11,089 bases of DNA, from contig CALCRD010000327.1 in NCBI GenBank assembly GCA_937894355.1, positions 1-11,089 of the forward strand. The letters are read 5' to 3'. The notes under the pieces are model-generated. The model was not told where the DNA came from. It did not search any database and saw nothing but the letters and a program-made list of their open reading frames with translations. Position numbers and translations under genes: made by a program. This document shows, one piece after another, positions 5,014-11,089 of the stretch (position 1 is the first letter of the stretch; each line of letters opens with the position of its first letter). This DNA is from an uncultured Bacillus sp. GTDB taxonomy: Bacteria; Bacillota; Bacilli; Bacillales; Cytobacillaceae.

Positions 5014-6141
5014 GTTCATTTTCCATACAGTAGCGACATTTGCTGCTGTGCATTCCAGATATTTCGCTGCATTTTCGAATGCATCTGCTCGCGAAATCAT
5101 TCCCGGGACAATACTGAAAATCGCATCAATACCATATTCAAGTACCACCTGACTATCATCAGATATACTTCCAGCGATACCGATAACAGGAACTCGATAC
5201 TTCTTCGCGACTTTAGCCACGCCAATCGGAGTTTTCCCAAAAATTGATTGTCCATCAATTTTCCCTTCTCCTGTTATGACCAAATCAGCAGTGCGCACAA
5301 TATCAGCAAGTCCTGTTGCTTCAATAATAATCTCAACCCCCCGCTTCAATTCTGAAGGTAAAAATGCCAGCAAACCTCCACCTAGTCCTCCAGCTGCTCC
5401 AGCACCGGGAACGTCCATTATTTGTTTATGAAGATCCCGTTCAATAATGGCGGCAAAATGAGCAAGATTAGCATCTAATTTAGAGATTATTTCAGGTGAG
5501 GCCCCTTTTTGCGGCCCAAAAATTACGGACGCCCCTTTTTCACCCGTTAAAGGATTATCAACATCACAAGCCACTTCGATTTTTACGTTTCTTAGCCGAG
5601 GGTCAAGTTCCAAGACATTAATCTTGGCTAATTCTCCAAGCTCCCCTCCTCCTTCACCAATTTCTCTTTCATTTTTATCTAGTAGCTTCACTCCAAGTGC
5701 TTGCGCCATACCTGCTCCGCCATCATTTGTAGCACTTCCACCAATCCCAATAATAATATGATTTACGCCATAATCTAATGTTGCAGCAATTAATTCCCCC
5801 GTCCCTTTAGTCGTAGTCAAAAGAGGATTTCTCTTTTCAAGTGGAACAAGCTCCAAACCTGATGCAGCAGCCATTTCTATAACAGCTGTGGTACCATTCC
5901 CAAGAATTCCAAAAAATGCTTCCACAGGCTCTCCAAGTGGTCCAGTTACTTTTTTTTGAATGACTTTTCCACCTGTGGCATCTACAAGTGACTGAACAGT
6001 CCCCTCACCTCCATCTGCCATTGGAATTTTCACATAGTCCACGTCTTTAAGAACTTGTTTAAATCCTGTTTCTATAGCTTCGGCTACCTCTAGGGCAGAA
6101 AGGCTTTCTTTGAATGAATCTGGGGCAATGACTATTTTCAA
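4996..6141 (-). CDS. Glycerate kinase (type I, GlxK/GarK family)
   Basis: This protein phosphorylates glycerate with ATP, linking glycerate or glyoxylate breakdown to glycolysis in the cytosol. From the TTG start at 6141 it has 381 residues, a full-length member. Family blocks are all visible: KIVIAPDSFK at 2-11, ADGGEGT at 42-48, EMAAASGLELVP at 89-100, GIGGSATNDGGAG at 132-144, and a later ITGEGKIDGQSIFGKTP block. The frame could also start at GTG 6150, but the AGGAG site lies only one base before that codon and ten bases before the TTG, and family members begin MKIV. A perfect -10 (TATAAT, plus-strand 6186-6191) sits in the gap upstream but has a poor -35, so it may be co-transcribed with the gene at 6197-6637. 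Whether it makes 2- or 3-phosphoglycerate cannot be read directly. Confidence 0.95.
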   Translation of the reverse strand: MKIVIAPDSFKESLSALEVAEAIETGFKQVLKDVDYVKIPMADGGEGTVQSLVDATGGKVIQKKVTGPLGEPVEAFFGILGNGTTAVIEMAAASGLELVPLEKRNPLLTTTKGTGELIAATLDYGVNHIIIGIGGSATNDGGAGMAQALGVKLLDKNEREIGEGGGELGELAKINVLELDPRLRNVKIEVACDVDNPLTGEKGASVIFGPQKGASPEIISKLDANLAHFAAIIERDLHKQIMDVPGAGAAGGLGGGLLAFLPSELKRGVEIIIEATGLADIVRTADLVITGEGKIDGQSIFGKTPIGVAKVAKKYRVPVIGIAGSISDDSQVVLEYGIDAIFSIVPGMISRADAFENAAKYLECTAANVATVWKMNMPGST

Positions 6142-6196
6142 GGGCTGCACACTCCTGTTTATTGAAATTTATGTAATCAATCTAAATTATAGTTTT

Positions 6197-6637
6197 TCAA
6201 GAAGTTGATGTTTGGTTTTCTTTACTATTCGTAGTTTGATTCTGTTTCTTTCCCCGCTTTTGCGAAAAGTCATAGGATTCACACAGCCAGTGATATACTT
6301 CATTAGTTAAATCAGATTCTGTCTCAACGATTATATGGTGGGTAAAGCGACCTGGATAAGGTTCAACCACTTCAACTATTTGTTGGTCTTCAATTTGTTT
6401 TTCAGCTCCAAAAGTTAGGACGATACAGTTCTCCGGACGATTATTTGACCAAATAGGCGGGAGCCACACCCAAGCAAATTTTGTTTTAGTTCCGAATGAT
6501 ATTTGCGATTTGCTGACTTCAATTGTCACCGGCCCAATCGAATCGATCATTTTTTCCACAGCTAAAAATAAGTTAAGTTGTAGTGGTTTTTCGAAAAAGA
6601 AATCCTCAACATCTTTTTTATAGTAAGAATCAGACAT
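6197..6637 (-). CDS. DUF5655-like protein
   Basis: This 146-residue cytosolic protein starts at an ATG preceded by AAAGGAGG eight bases upstream. It carries the pattern KPLQLNLFLAVEKMI, then GPVTIEVSKSQISF and FAWVWLPP, which I associate with the DUF5655 domain, seen alone or at the end of longer predicted proteins. No catalytic residues are known to me. The last 20 or so residues are a polar, low-complexity tail (KRGKKQNQTTNSKENQ) that looks disordered. It lies 55 bases upstream of glycerate kinase on the same strand; no terminator is seen between them. TATAAT on the minus strand (plus 6674-6679) with a weak TTCGTA 18 bases upstream could be its promoter, just after the terminator of the pilin cluster. 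Confidence 0.75.
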   Translation of the reverse strand: MSDSYYKKDVEDFFFEKPLQLNLFLAVEKMIDSIGPVTIEVSKSQISFGTKTKFAWVWLPPIWSNNRPENCIVLTFGAEKQIEDQQIVEVVEPYPGRFTHHIIVETESDLTNEVYHWLCESYDFSQKRGKKQNQTTNSKENQTSTS

Positions 6638-6673
6638 TCTCCACCCCTCCTTTCTTAATTATTTCTCAATATC

Positions 6674-6703
6674 ATTATATTAGTTGCAGAGCTAAAATAC
6701 GAA
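6674..6703 (-). promoter_or_regulatory. Possible promoter of the DUF5655-like gene
   Basis: The minus strand has a perfect TATAAT (6679-6674) with TTCGTA (6703-6698, three of six -35 matches) 18 bases upstream. Transcription would start about 30 bases before the ATG. The weak -35 makes this tentative. Confidence 0.3.
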
Positions 6704-6735
6704 AAGAACCTTGAACGAATCCCAAAGGTTCTTTT
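6702..6735 (-). terminator. Terminator of the pilin cluster
   Basis: AAAAGAACCTT (6702-6712) and AAGGTTCTTTT (6725-6735) form a perfect 11-bp stem with a 12-base loop, 63 bases after the stop of the last PilX-like gene. The minus strand continues TTTTCGTATTTT. The plus side also has a T6 run, but there is no rightward gene to terminate. Confidence 0.75.
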
Positions 6736-6798
6736 TTAGAAGTAAGCTGTTTTCGTAAAGATTTATATTTCTTCATGCAGATGGTGAAGTCATCTTGT

Positions 6799-8394
6799 TT
6801 ATTCGAAGGATCGTCCCTTTTGGATTAATTTAGTATTCCCGACTATGACTTTGTATATATCTGAAGACCCATAATTAGGGTATTCGAGGTTACCAATTTG
6901 ATCATCAACGATATTTACATCTCCGATTAGTCTACCTCTAATCTTCATTTTTTCGCCATTCGTTTTAATTTCAATTCCCTTTTCAGCATAAAACATCCCA
7001 TTATATTCATTGCAAGCTTTGTTATTTTCAATGGTTATTTTCCCTTTGGAAAAAATTCGGAAATTGTAGTTGTTTTTATACTTTATGCAGGTGCTCGCCT
7101 TAATAGTGGCATCACCATGCACGTAAAAATCAGAAGTATAATCCTCTGGTGTTAAGCTACTCTGGTTCACATCACTATCACCAAACTGGATGTTCACATC
7201 GGAAGTAAATAGATTTTCCTTCGTAACCATATCACCACGGAGCATTAGGTTATTACCATTACTACTTGGTTTGCCACCAATCACTAATGATTTATAAACA
7301 TATAAACCTTCATCAAAGGAAAAACGTCGGCGAACCTCTTTATCATATTTAGGTAAGGGGATTCCTAGGACTTTTACCATCTTGTATGCGTCTTGTGCTG
7401 CACCTTCACGGTCCTGTCGGATGATCACATTACCCATTACCGCCAACTTCCTAAAATCTATATCTTTGTAGTTCACTGAAAGTGGAATTCCTAGTAGTTC
7501 TAACCCAGTATATTGACCATCAATTAAAACGTTCGTATTGGTTTGGACTTGAAGCTCACCAACATCTAAGGAAATTAATGTACCAAATTGGTTATTCGAT
7601 AAAATATCTGCACCCAAAAATTGACCTTGTCTTGTGGCGATTACTTGATAGGTTTCCATAGTTTTAAACGCTTCTTTTTTAGGAACTTTCAGTTTAATAA
7701 GATCGCCTAATAGACCGACATATAGTAGGTCATCATTTGGAGCTCGATAGTATCTTTCTGCACTTCCCGGAACCTTGATCACATCAAGATCGGCTATTTC
7801 AATTATGTCTTTACCAAGACCGAGTTGAAGTTTAGCAACATTAATATTAGCAAAATCAATCGCCATTCCATCTGCAGTAAAATCCTCAAATTCAGTAGTA
7901 TATTTGTCAATATCTATCCCTAGTTTATAATATCCAGTTAATGATTCTTCATTTGAATCGATTTTCCCAATACTTATTACTTTTAGTCTAATGTTATTAA
8001 TATCAATTTCCGTACTATTGAAGTTGGTTACTATTTCACCTGCCTCGTTAACCCATTCTGCACTTACTTTTATTCCTTCAGAGCCAATTTGACTTACAGA
8101 GAATCCATCCCCCGCAAAATATTTACTCAATTGAGTTTTTAGATATTCAGGAAACTCTCGAAAGTCTTTTAATACACTCGCTCTAGATGATTCCGAAATA
8201 AAATACTTAAAATCAGCTTCAAAGTAGGTCAATCCACTTTCAGCTAAATAGCGAGCTTGCATATTTGATTCTGTAGTATTAGTCCGTTTATTTTCACCTA
8301 CAACACTACCCATTAAAGCAAAGCCAAGCACTGAAAATACTAAAATAACTAGCAATACTGTTACGAGGGTTCCCCCTTGCTGGTTAAGTTTCAT
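6799..8394 (-). CDS. PilX-like type IV pilus protein, second tandem copy
   Basis: This 531-residue protein has its ATG preceded by GAGGAGGGG at good spacing. Residues 1-54 are a PilX-type N terminus: a short basic leader ending in GG (7-8), a hydrophobic helix (about 9-32) and the ARYLAESG block (47-54) that marks the family. It lacks the glutamate at +5 of major pilins, as PilX-type proteins may. The rest is a large exported domain ending in glycine-rich beta-strand repeats (SDFYVHGDA, GKITIENN, NGMFYAEKGIEI, IRGRLIGDV), which look like a beta-solenoid or polymer-type fold. C436 and C461 could form a disulfide. It is a paralogue of the gene at 8594-10180, separated from it by 199 bases. Minor pilins of this class prime assembly or sit at the pilus tip; an adhesin-like role is inferred from size only. 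Confidence 0.82.
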   Translation of the reverse strand: MKLNQQGGTLVTVLLVILVFSVLGFALMGSVVGENKRTNTTESNMQARYLAESGLTYFEADFKYFISESSRASVLKDFREFPEYLKTQLSKYFAGDGFSVSQIGSEGIKVSAEWVNEAGEIVTNFNSTEIDINNIRLKVISIGKIDSNEESLTGYYKLGIDIDKYTTEFEDFTADGMAIDFANINVAKLQLGLGKDIIEIADLDVIKVPGSAERYYRAPNDDLLYVGLLGDLIKLKVPKKEAFKTMETYQVIATRQGQFLGADILSNNQFGTLISLDVGELQVQTNTNVLIDGQYTGLELLGIPLSVNYKDIDFRKLAVMGNVIIRQDREGAAQDAYKMVKVLGIPLPKYDKEVRRRFSFDEGLYVYKSLVIGGKPSSNGNNLMLRGDMVTKENLFTSDVNIQFGDSDVNQSSLTPEDYTSDFYVHGDATIKASTCIKYKNNYNFRIFSKGKITIENNKACNEYNGMFYAEKGIEIKTNGEKMKIRGRLIGDVNIVDDQIGNLEYPNYGSSDIYKVIVGNTKLIQKGRSFE

Positions 8395-8593
8395 AACTTT
8401 CCCCTCCTCGTTAATGAATCAGTTTTCAGATAAAGATTTTTTAATCCAGAGGCTTTAAGTTATTATACCTACTAGAGAAACCTATAATAAGGCGGTAGCT
8501 TTGCTTGTCCGTGTTCACAAACATATAACCAGAAAATTTCAGAAGGGTTTTCGAACGCTACTCTAGGATAAACAGAAATACGTTTATATAAAA
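8395..8593 (-). other. Intergenic gap between the two PilX-like genes with an 8-bp inverted repeat
   Basis: This 199-base gap is unusual in an otherwise tightly packed cluster. It holds a perfect inverted repeat TTATTATA/TATAATAA (8460-8467 and 8483-8490). The left arm provides a perfect minus-strand -10 (TATAAT, 8467-8462) whose -35 (TTATTA) is poor, so the second PilX copy may have its own start. Just upstream, on the minus strand, GTTTGT and ACAAGC (plus about 8505-8525) can form a 6-bp stem. No strong terminator follows the first copy. Confidence 0.4.
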
Positions 8594-10180
8594 TTATTTA
8601 AGCGTTCTACCTTTATTAATTAATTCAACATCACTAATTTCAACTTTGTCCAAATAATTTGGGTCTGGTATATACTCTAGAAATTCTTTGTCTTTTTCAT
8701 TAATAATCACATCACCGATTAATCCACCTCTGATAATGATTTTTTTACCATTTGGTTTTATTTCAATTCCGTTTTTCGCATAAAACAGACCTTTATATTC
8801 ATTACATGATGAATTATTTTCAATTGTTATTCTCCCCTCCGCAAAAAGACGGAATTCATAATCGTCAGATTTTAATGACAAACAAGTATTTGTAATACTA
8901 GCATTACCTTTGACGTAAAAATCTGAAAGATAGTCCTTAGGTGTAAAATTCGCTTCGTTTTCGGGAGAATCACCAATTCTTAAATCGATATCTTTAAATT
9001 TAAGATCTTTCATCACAAAAACTTTTCCACGCAGTCTAAGTTTGCCCACCCCTCCCTCGGAGCCTCCAATCACTAATGAATTATTCACAAACAGACCTTC
9101 AACAAAGGAAAATTTTCTGCGTACATCATCATCATCCCTTACACCAGACCAGCCGTAACGATCTTGCTGGATTATTGCGTTTCCAATTATCGCTAACTTT
9201 TTAAAGTCAATATCCCTGTAAGCATTGTGAGTAATCCCTAAAAGCACAAAATCAGTAAATCCTCCATCTATAACAACGTTAGTATCATCTTTATCCACGA
9301 ACTGGAGAATGCTAATTGGTAATGCTACATATCTTTTATATTTAAAAAGATCTAAACCCAAAACTTCTCCTTCTCTGGTAGCAATAACTCTTCCCTTTTC
9401 CATAGCTTCAAATCTTTCACCATCTCCAATATTAAACCCCAATACAGGACCCAAAACGTTAACATCAATAATCGAATCATTTGGTACTCGATAAAACTTT
9501 TTATCTGGTCCTTTTGGATTTATCAAACCTAGGTCTAATAGAATGATATTTAAATCTACCAGGCTAGTTTCGGCGAAATCAAACGCTACCCCATTATTTG
9601 TGAAATCTGCCAATTCAAATTTAGGACCTTCAAAATCCACAAAAAAGATTAGCTTATAGTAACCGGTTAATTCTTTTTCATTTGAATCGTCTTTACCGAC
9701 ACTTGTAACCTTTATTTTTTTTTCATTATAGTCAATCTTCACTTGGTTAGGAATTGTATACAGGGGGTCATTATCTAAAATTTTTTCGTAAGTCGGATCC
9801 CCGTTAATAAATTCAGCATTTACTCTAATTTGTTCTGGATTACTTTCACTCCACGGATTTCCAACTATTAACCCGTCTGAATACTTATTCGTATTTAGGA
9901 ACATTTCTTGGAAGTAATCAAGGAAATCATTAATGCTAGTGTTAGCGTCAGGGGAAGGGTTAATAGATTCAAGTTTAGTATCTATAAATTTTTTAACATC
10001 TGATACAAAATAAGTTTGTCCACTTTCTGCTAAATAGCGGGCTTGCATATTTGACTCTGTTGTATTGGTACGTTTGTTTTCTCCAATAACACTACTCAAC
10101 AAAGCAAAACCAAGCACCGAAAATACTAAAATCACCAACAAAACTGTTACGAGGGTTCCCCCTCTCTGGTTTAGTTTCAT
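8594..10180 (-). CDS. PilX-like type IV pilus protein, first tandem copy
   Basis: From the ATG at 10180 the protein has 528 residues. An in-frame ATG at 10195 is rejected: it has no ribosome binding site, and the paralogue begins exactly at the equivalent MKLNQ; GAGG lies nine bases before the chosen ATG. The N terminus (GG at 7-8, helix about 9-32, ARYLAESG at 47-54) is almost identical to that of the second copy. The middle diverges, while the last 350 residues keep shared blocks (YRVPND, VIATREG, DIDFKKLAIIGN, RRKFSF, SLVIGG, SDFYVKG, ITIENN, IRGGLIGDV). C433 and C459 match the paralogue's cysteine pair. It starts 18 bases after the PilW-like gene. The exported domain has no enzymatic motif that I recognise. 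Confidence 0.82.
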   Translation of the reverse strand: MKLNQRGGTLVTVLLVILVFSVLGFALLSSVIGENKRTNTTESNMQARYLAESGQTYFVSDVKKFIDTKLESINPSPDANTSINDFLDYFQEMFLNTNKYSDGLIVGNPWSESNPEQIRVNAEFINGDPTYEKILDNDPLYTIPNQVKIDYNEKKIKVTSVGKDDSNEKELTGYYKLIFFVDFEGPKFELADFTNNGVAFDFAETSLVDLNIILLDLGLINPKGPDKKFYRVPNDSIIDVNVLGPVLGFNIGDGERFEAMEKGRVIATREGEVLGLDLFKYKRYVALPISILQFVDKDDTNVVIDGGFTDFVLLGITHNAYRDIDFKKLAIIGNAIIQQDRYGWSGVRDDDDVRRKFSFVEGLFVNNSLVIGGSEGGVGKLRLRGKVFVMKDLKFKDIDLRIGDSPENEANFTPKDYLSDFYVKGNASITNTCLSLKSDDYEFRLFAEGRITIENNSSCNEYKGLFYAKNGIEIKPNGKKIIIRGGLIGDVIINEKDKEFLEYIPDPNYLDKVEISDVELINKGRTLK

Positions 10181-10198
10181 AACTCCGAACCTCATTTC

Positions 10199-10717
10199 TT
10201 ATTCTACGTTCACAAAAGAAACTTCACTATCTAATACAATCTCTTTCGAATATTTTGCTTTTTCATTTCGGATAAACATCTTAATTTGAGCTTTATCAAG
10301 GACCTTTCCATTCTCCACCTTTTTTTTAGCAATACTCCCACAAGAAAAGGTATAAGAAGATAGTTCGATTTTTTCCTCTGCCTCAGTACCAGGATTTTTG
10401 ATAATGACTGCCTTATAATTATCAAAACCCAATTTGCTAACATTCCCATAGTAGTCTGTTACTTCTATGAGAGACTTACAACCAGTTTGTTCTTTATCAA
10501 TAATCTTGGTTGCAACAAAAATATAGTTTACAAACTCAGACATAACGTAGTTAGCCTCATCGTGTAACGCAATCTCTTCGTTTACCTTTTTAAAATTATT
10601 CATACCGCCAATTAAATAGCCAATGATAATAACGGAGATTAGACTAAATATAGCAAGAGTGGCAAGTAACTCTACAAGGGTAAGTCCCTTTGCAGAATCA
10701 AGTATTCGTCTAATCAT
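10199..10717 (-). CDS. PilW-like minor pseudopilin
   Basis: This 172-residue protein has a classic type IV prepilin start: a basic leader (MIRRILDSAK), cleavage expected after G11, then LTLVELLATLAIFSLIS with glutamate E16 at the +5 position of the mature protein, needed for assembly, and a hydrophobic helix to about residue 33. The globular part holds two cysteines (TGCKSL and TFSCGS) that could pair. Its ATG overlaps the stop of the upstream gene by four bases, so it is coupled to it. Size, position after a PilV-like gene and before PilX-like genes fit a PilW/PilJ-type minor pilin; a ComGF- or GspJ-like name would describe the same class. A prepilin peptidase and assembly ATPase are not in the window. 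Confidence 0.83.
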   Translation of the reverse strand: MIRRILDSAKGLTLVELLATLAIFSLISVIIIGYLIGGMNNFKKVNEEIALHDEANYVMSEFVNYIFVATKIIDKEQTGCKSLIEVTDYYGNVSKLGFDNYKAVIIKNPGTEAEEKIELSSYTFSCGSIAKKKVENGKVLDKAQIKMFIRNEKAKYSKEIVLDSEVSFVNVE

Positions 10718-11089
10718 AATTCAACAAACCCTTTCACTGAACTCTTTTTCTTATCATCATTCCCTTTAACAATTACTTCAACTGAATGAAGATTAGTCTC
10801 CAAATCCAGTTCCTTCTTGACTAAGACTTCAATCTTGTAACTAATGTTATTAACTTCTATAGTGTACTTTCCATCACATTCAGCTTTTTCTTTATTATTT
10901 AAGAAAGGACAATTTGTACAACTAGATTCTGTGTATGTTTTCGGATAAACCACAGTTCCATTCTTTTCTGCATTTGTAATTTCTTTATATCCATCAAACT
11001 TTATCTGTTCTAACACACCCTGTGCAACATTGATAGCAACTAACTTCTCCTGATTCCCAGTAGTTGTCTTCTGGGAAAAAATAAAGGAT
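10714..11089 (-). CDS. PilV-like minor pseudopilin, N terminus outside the window (partial)
   Basis: The frame is open through the right edge of the window (first full codon at 11088-11086), so the GTG at 11016 is internal and not the start. About 124 residues are seen. The first part (NQEKLVAINVAQGVLEQIK) is the amphipathic helix end that follows the pilin membrane segment in PilV/PilE-type proteins; the leader and glutamate-5 region must lie just beyond the edge. The globular part carries three cysteines close together (SSCTNC, then AEC 13 residues on), uncommon for this class. It overlaps the PilW-like gene by ATGA and so belongs to the same operon. Assignment rests on this helix, the gene order and size. 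Confidence 0.7.
   Translation of the reverse strand, partial: SFIFSQKTTTGNQEKLVAINVAQGVLEQIKFDGYKEITNAEKNGTVVYPKTYTESSCTNCPFLNNKEKAECDGKYTIEVNNISYKIEVLVKKELDLETNLHSVEVIVKGNDDKKKSSVKGFVEL

Noticed and set aside
8440..8560. Class I cyclic-di-GMP riboswitch on the minus strand
   Set aside because: Only GCAAAGCTACC matches the conserved core; the GAAA-capped stem, the GGACGC junction (here interrupted by AA) and the 3' GGGTTGCC are missing, so I do not annotate one.
6799..10195. Mobile element responsible for the pilX duplication
   Set aside because: No transposase, target duplication or terminal inverted repeats were seen around either copy; simple tandem duplication explains the pair.

Overview
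The window looks like chromosomal DNA of a low-GC Gram-positive spore-former relative (Bacillaceae, Bacillus or a close genus). The reasons are strong AGGAGG-type ribosome binding sites, GTG and TTG starts, an AT-rich base composition, an F0 subunit a that closely resembles the Bacillus AtpB family, and a Firmicutes-style type IV pilin cluster. I cannot name the species from the sequence.

Left part (1-1830, mostly + strand): the 3' end of a small membrane-protein gene overlaps, by ATGA, a gene for a membrane-anchored protein of unknown function. Next comes a small ASCH-domain gene whose Shine-Dalgarno lies inside a perfect 11-bp hairpin. It is followed by about 450 bases without a convincing gene, which hold a seven-unit tandem repeat with a 20-21 bp period and then a strong terminator for the next, leftward gene.

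Middle part (1831-4937): a leftward HD-domain protein of the RelA/SpoT-hydrolase (Mesh1-like) type and a rightward three-gene operon diverge from a 445-base intergenic region. That region carries a perfect TGTGA-N6-TCACA (Fnr/Crp-type) palindrome and a second 11-bp inverted repeat abutting a -10 hexamer. The rightward operon encodes an F0 ATP synthase subunit a with its essential arginine, a shortened subunit b, and a 327-residue protein in which an AtpZ-like two-helix membrane hairpin is joined to extra soluble domains. There is no c subunit and no F1 gene, so it is not a normal atp operon. This is the most unusual thing in the window.

Right part (4938-11089, all - strand): a type I glycerate kinase and a DUF5655-like protein form one group. 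Upstream of them, and separated by a terminator, is a type IV pilus minor-pilin cluster transcribed leftward: a PilV-like pseudopilin (cut by the window edge), a PilW-like pseudopilin, and two tandem paralogous PilX-like proteins of about 530 residues. The PilX-like pair share a nearly identical N-terminal pilin helix and a large, more diverged exported domain. The first three pilin genes are tightly packed (ATGA overlap, then an 18-bp gap), as expected for proteins that initiate or cap one pilus; the second PilX copy sits after a 199-bp gap that may carry its own promoter.
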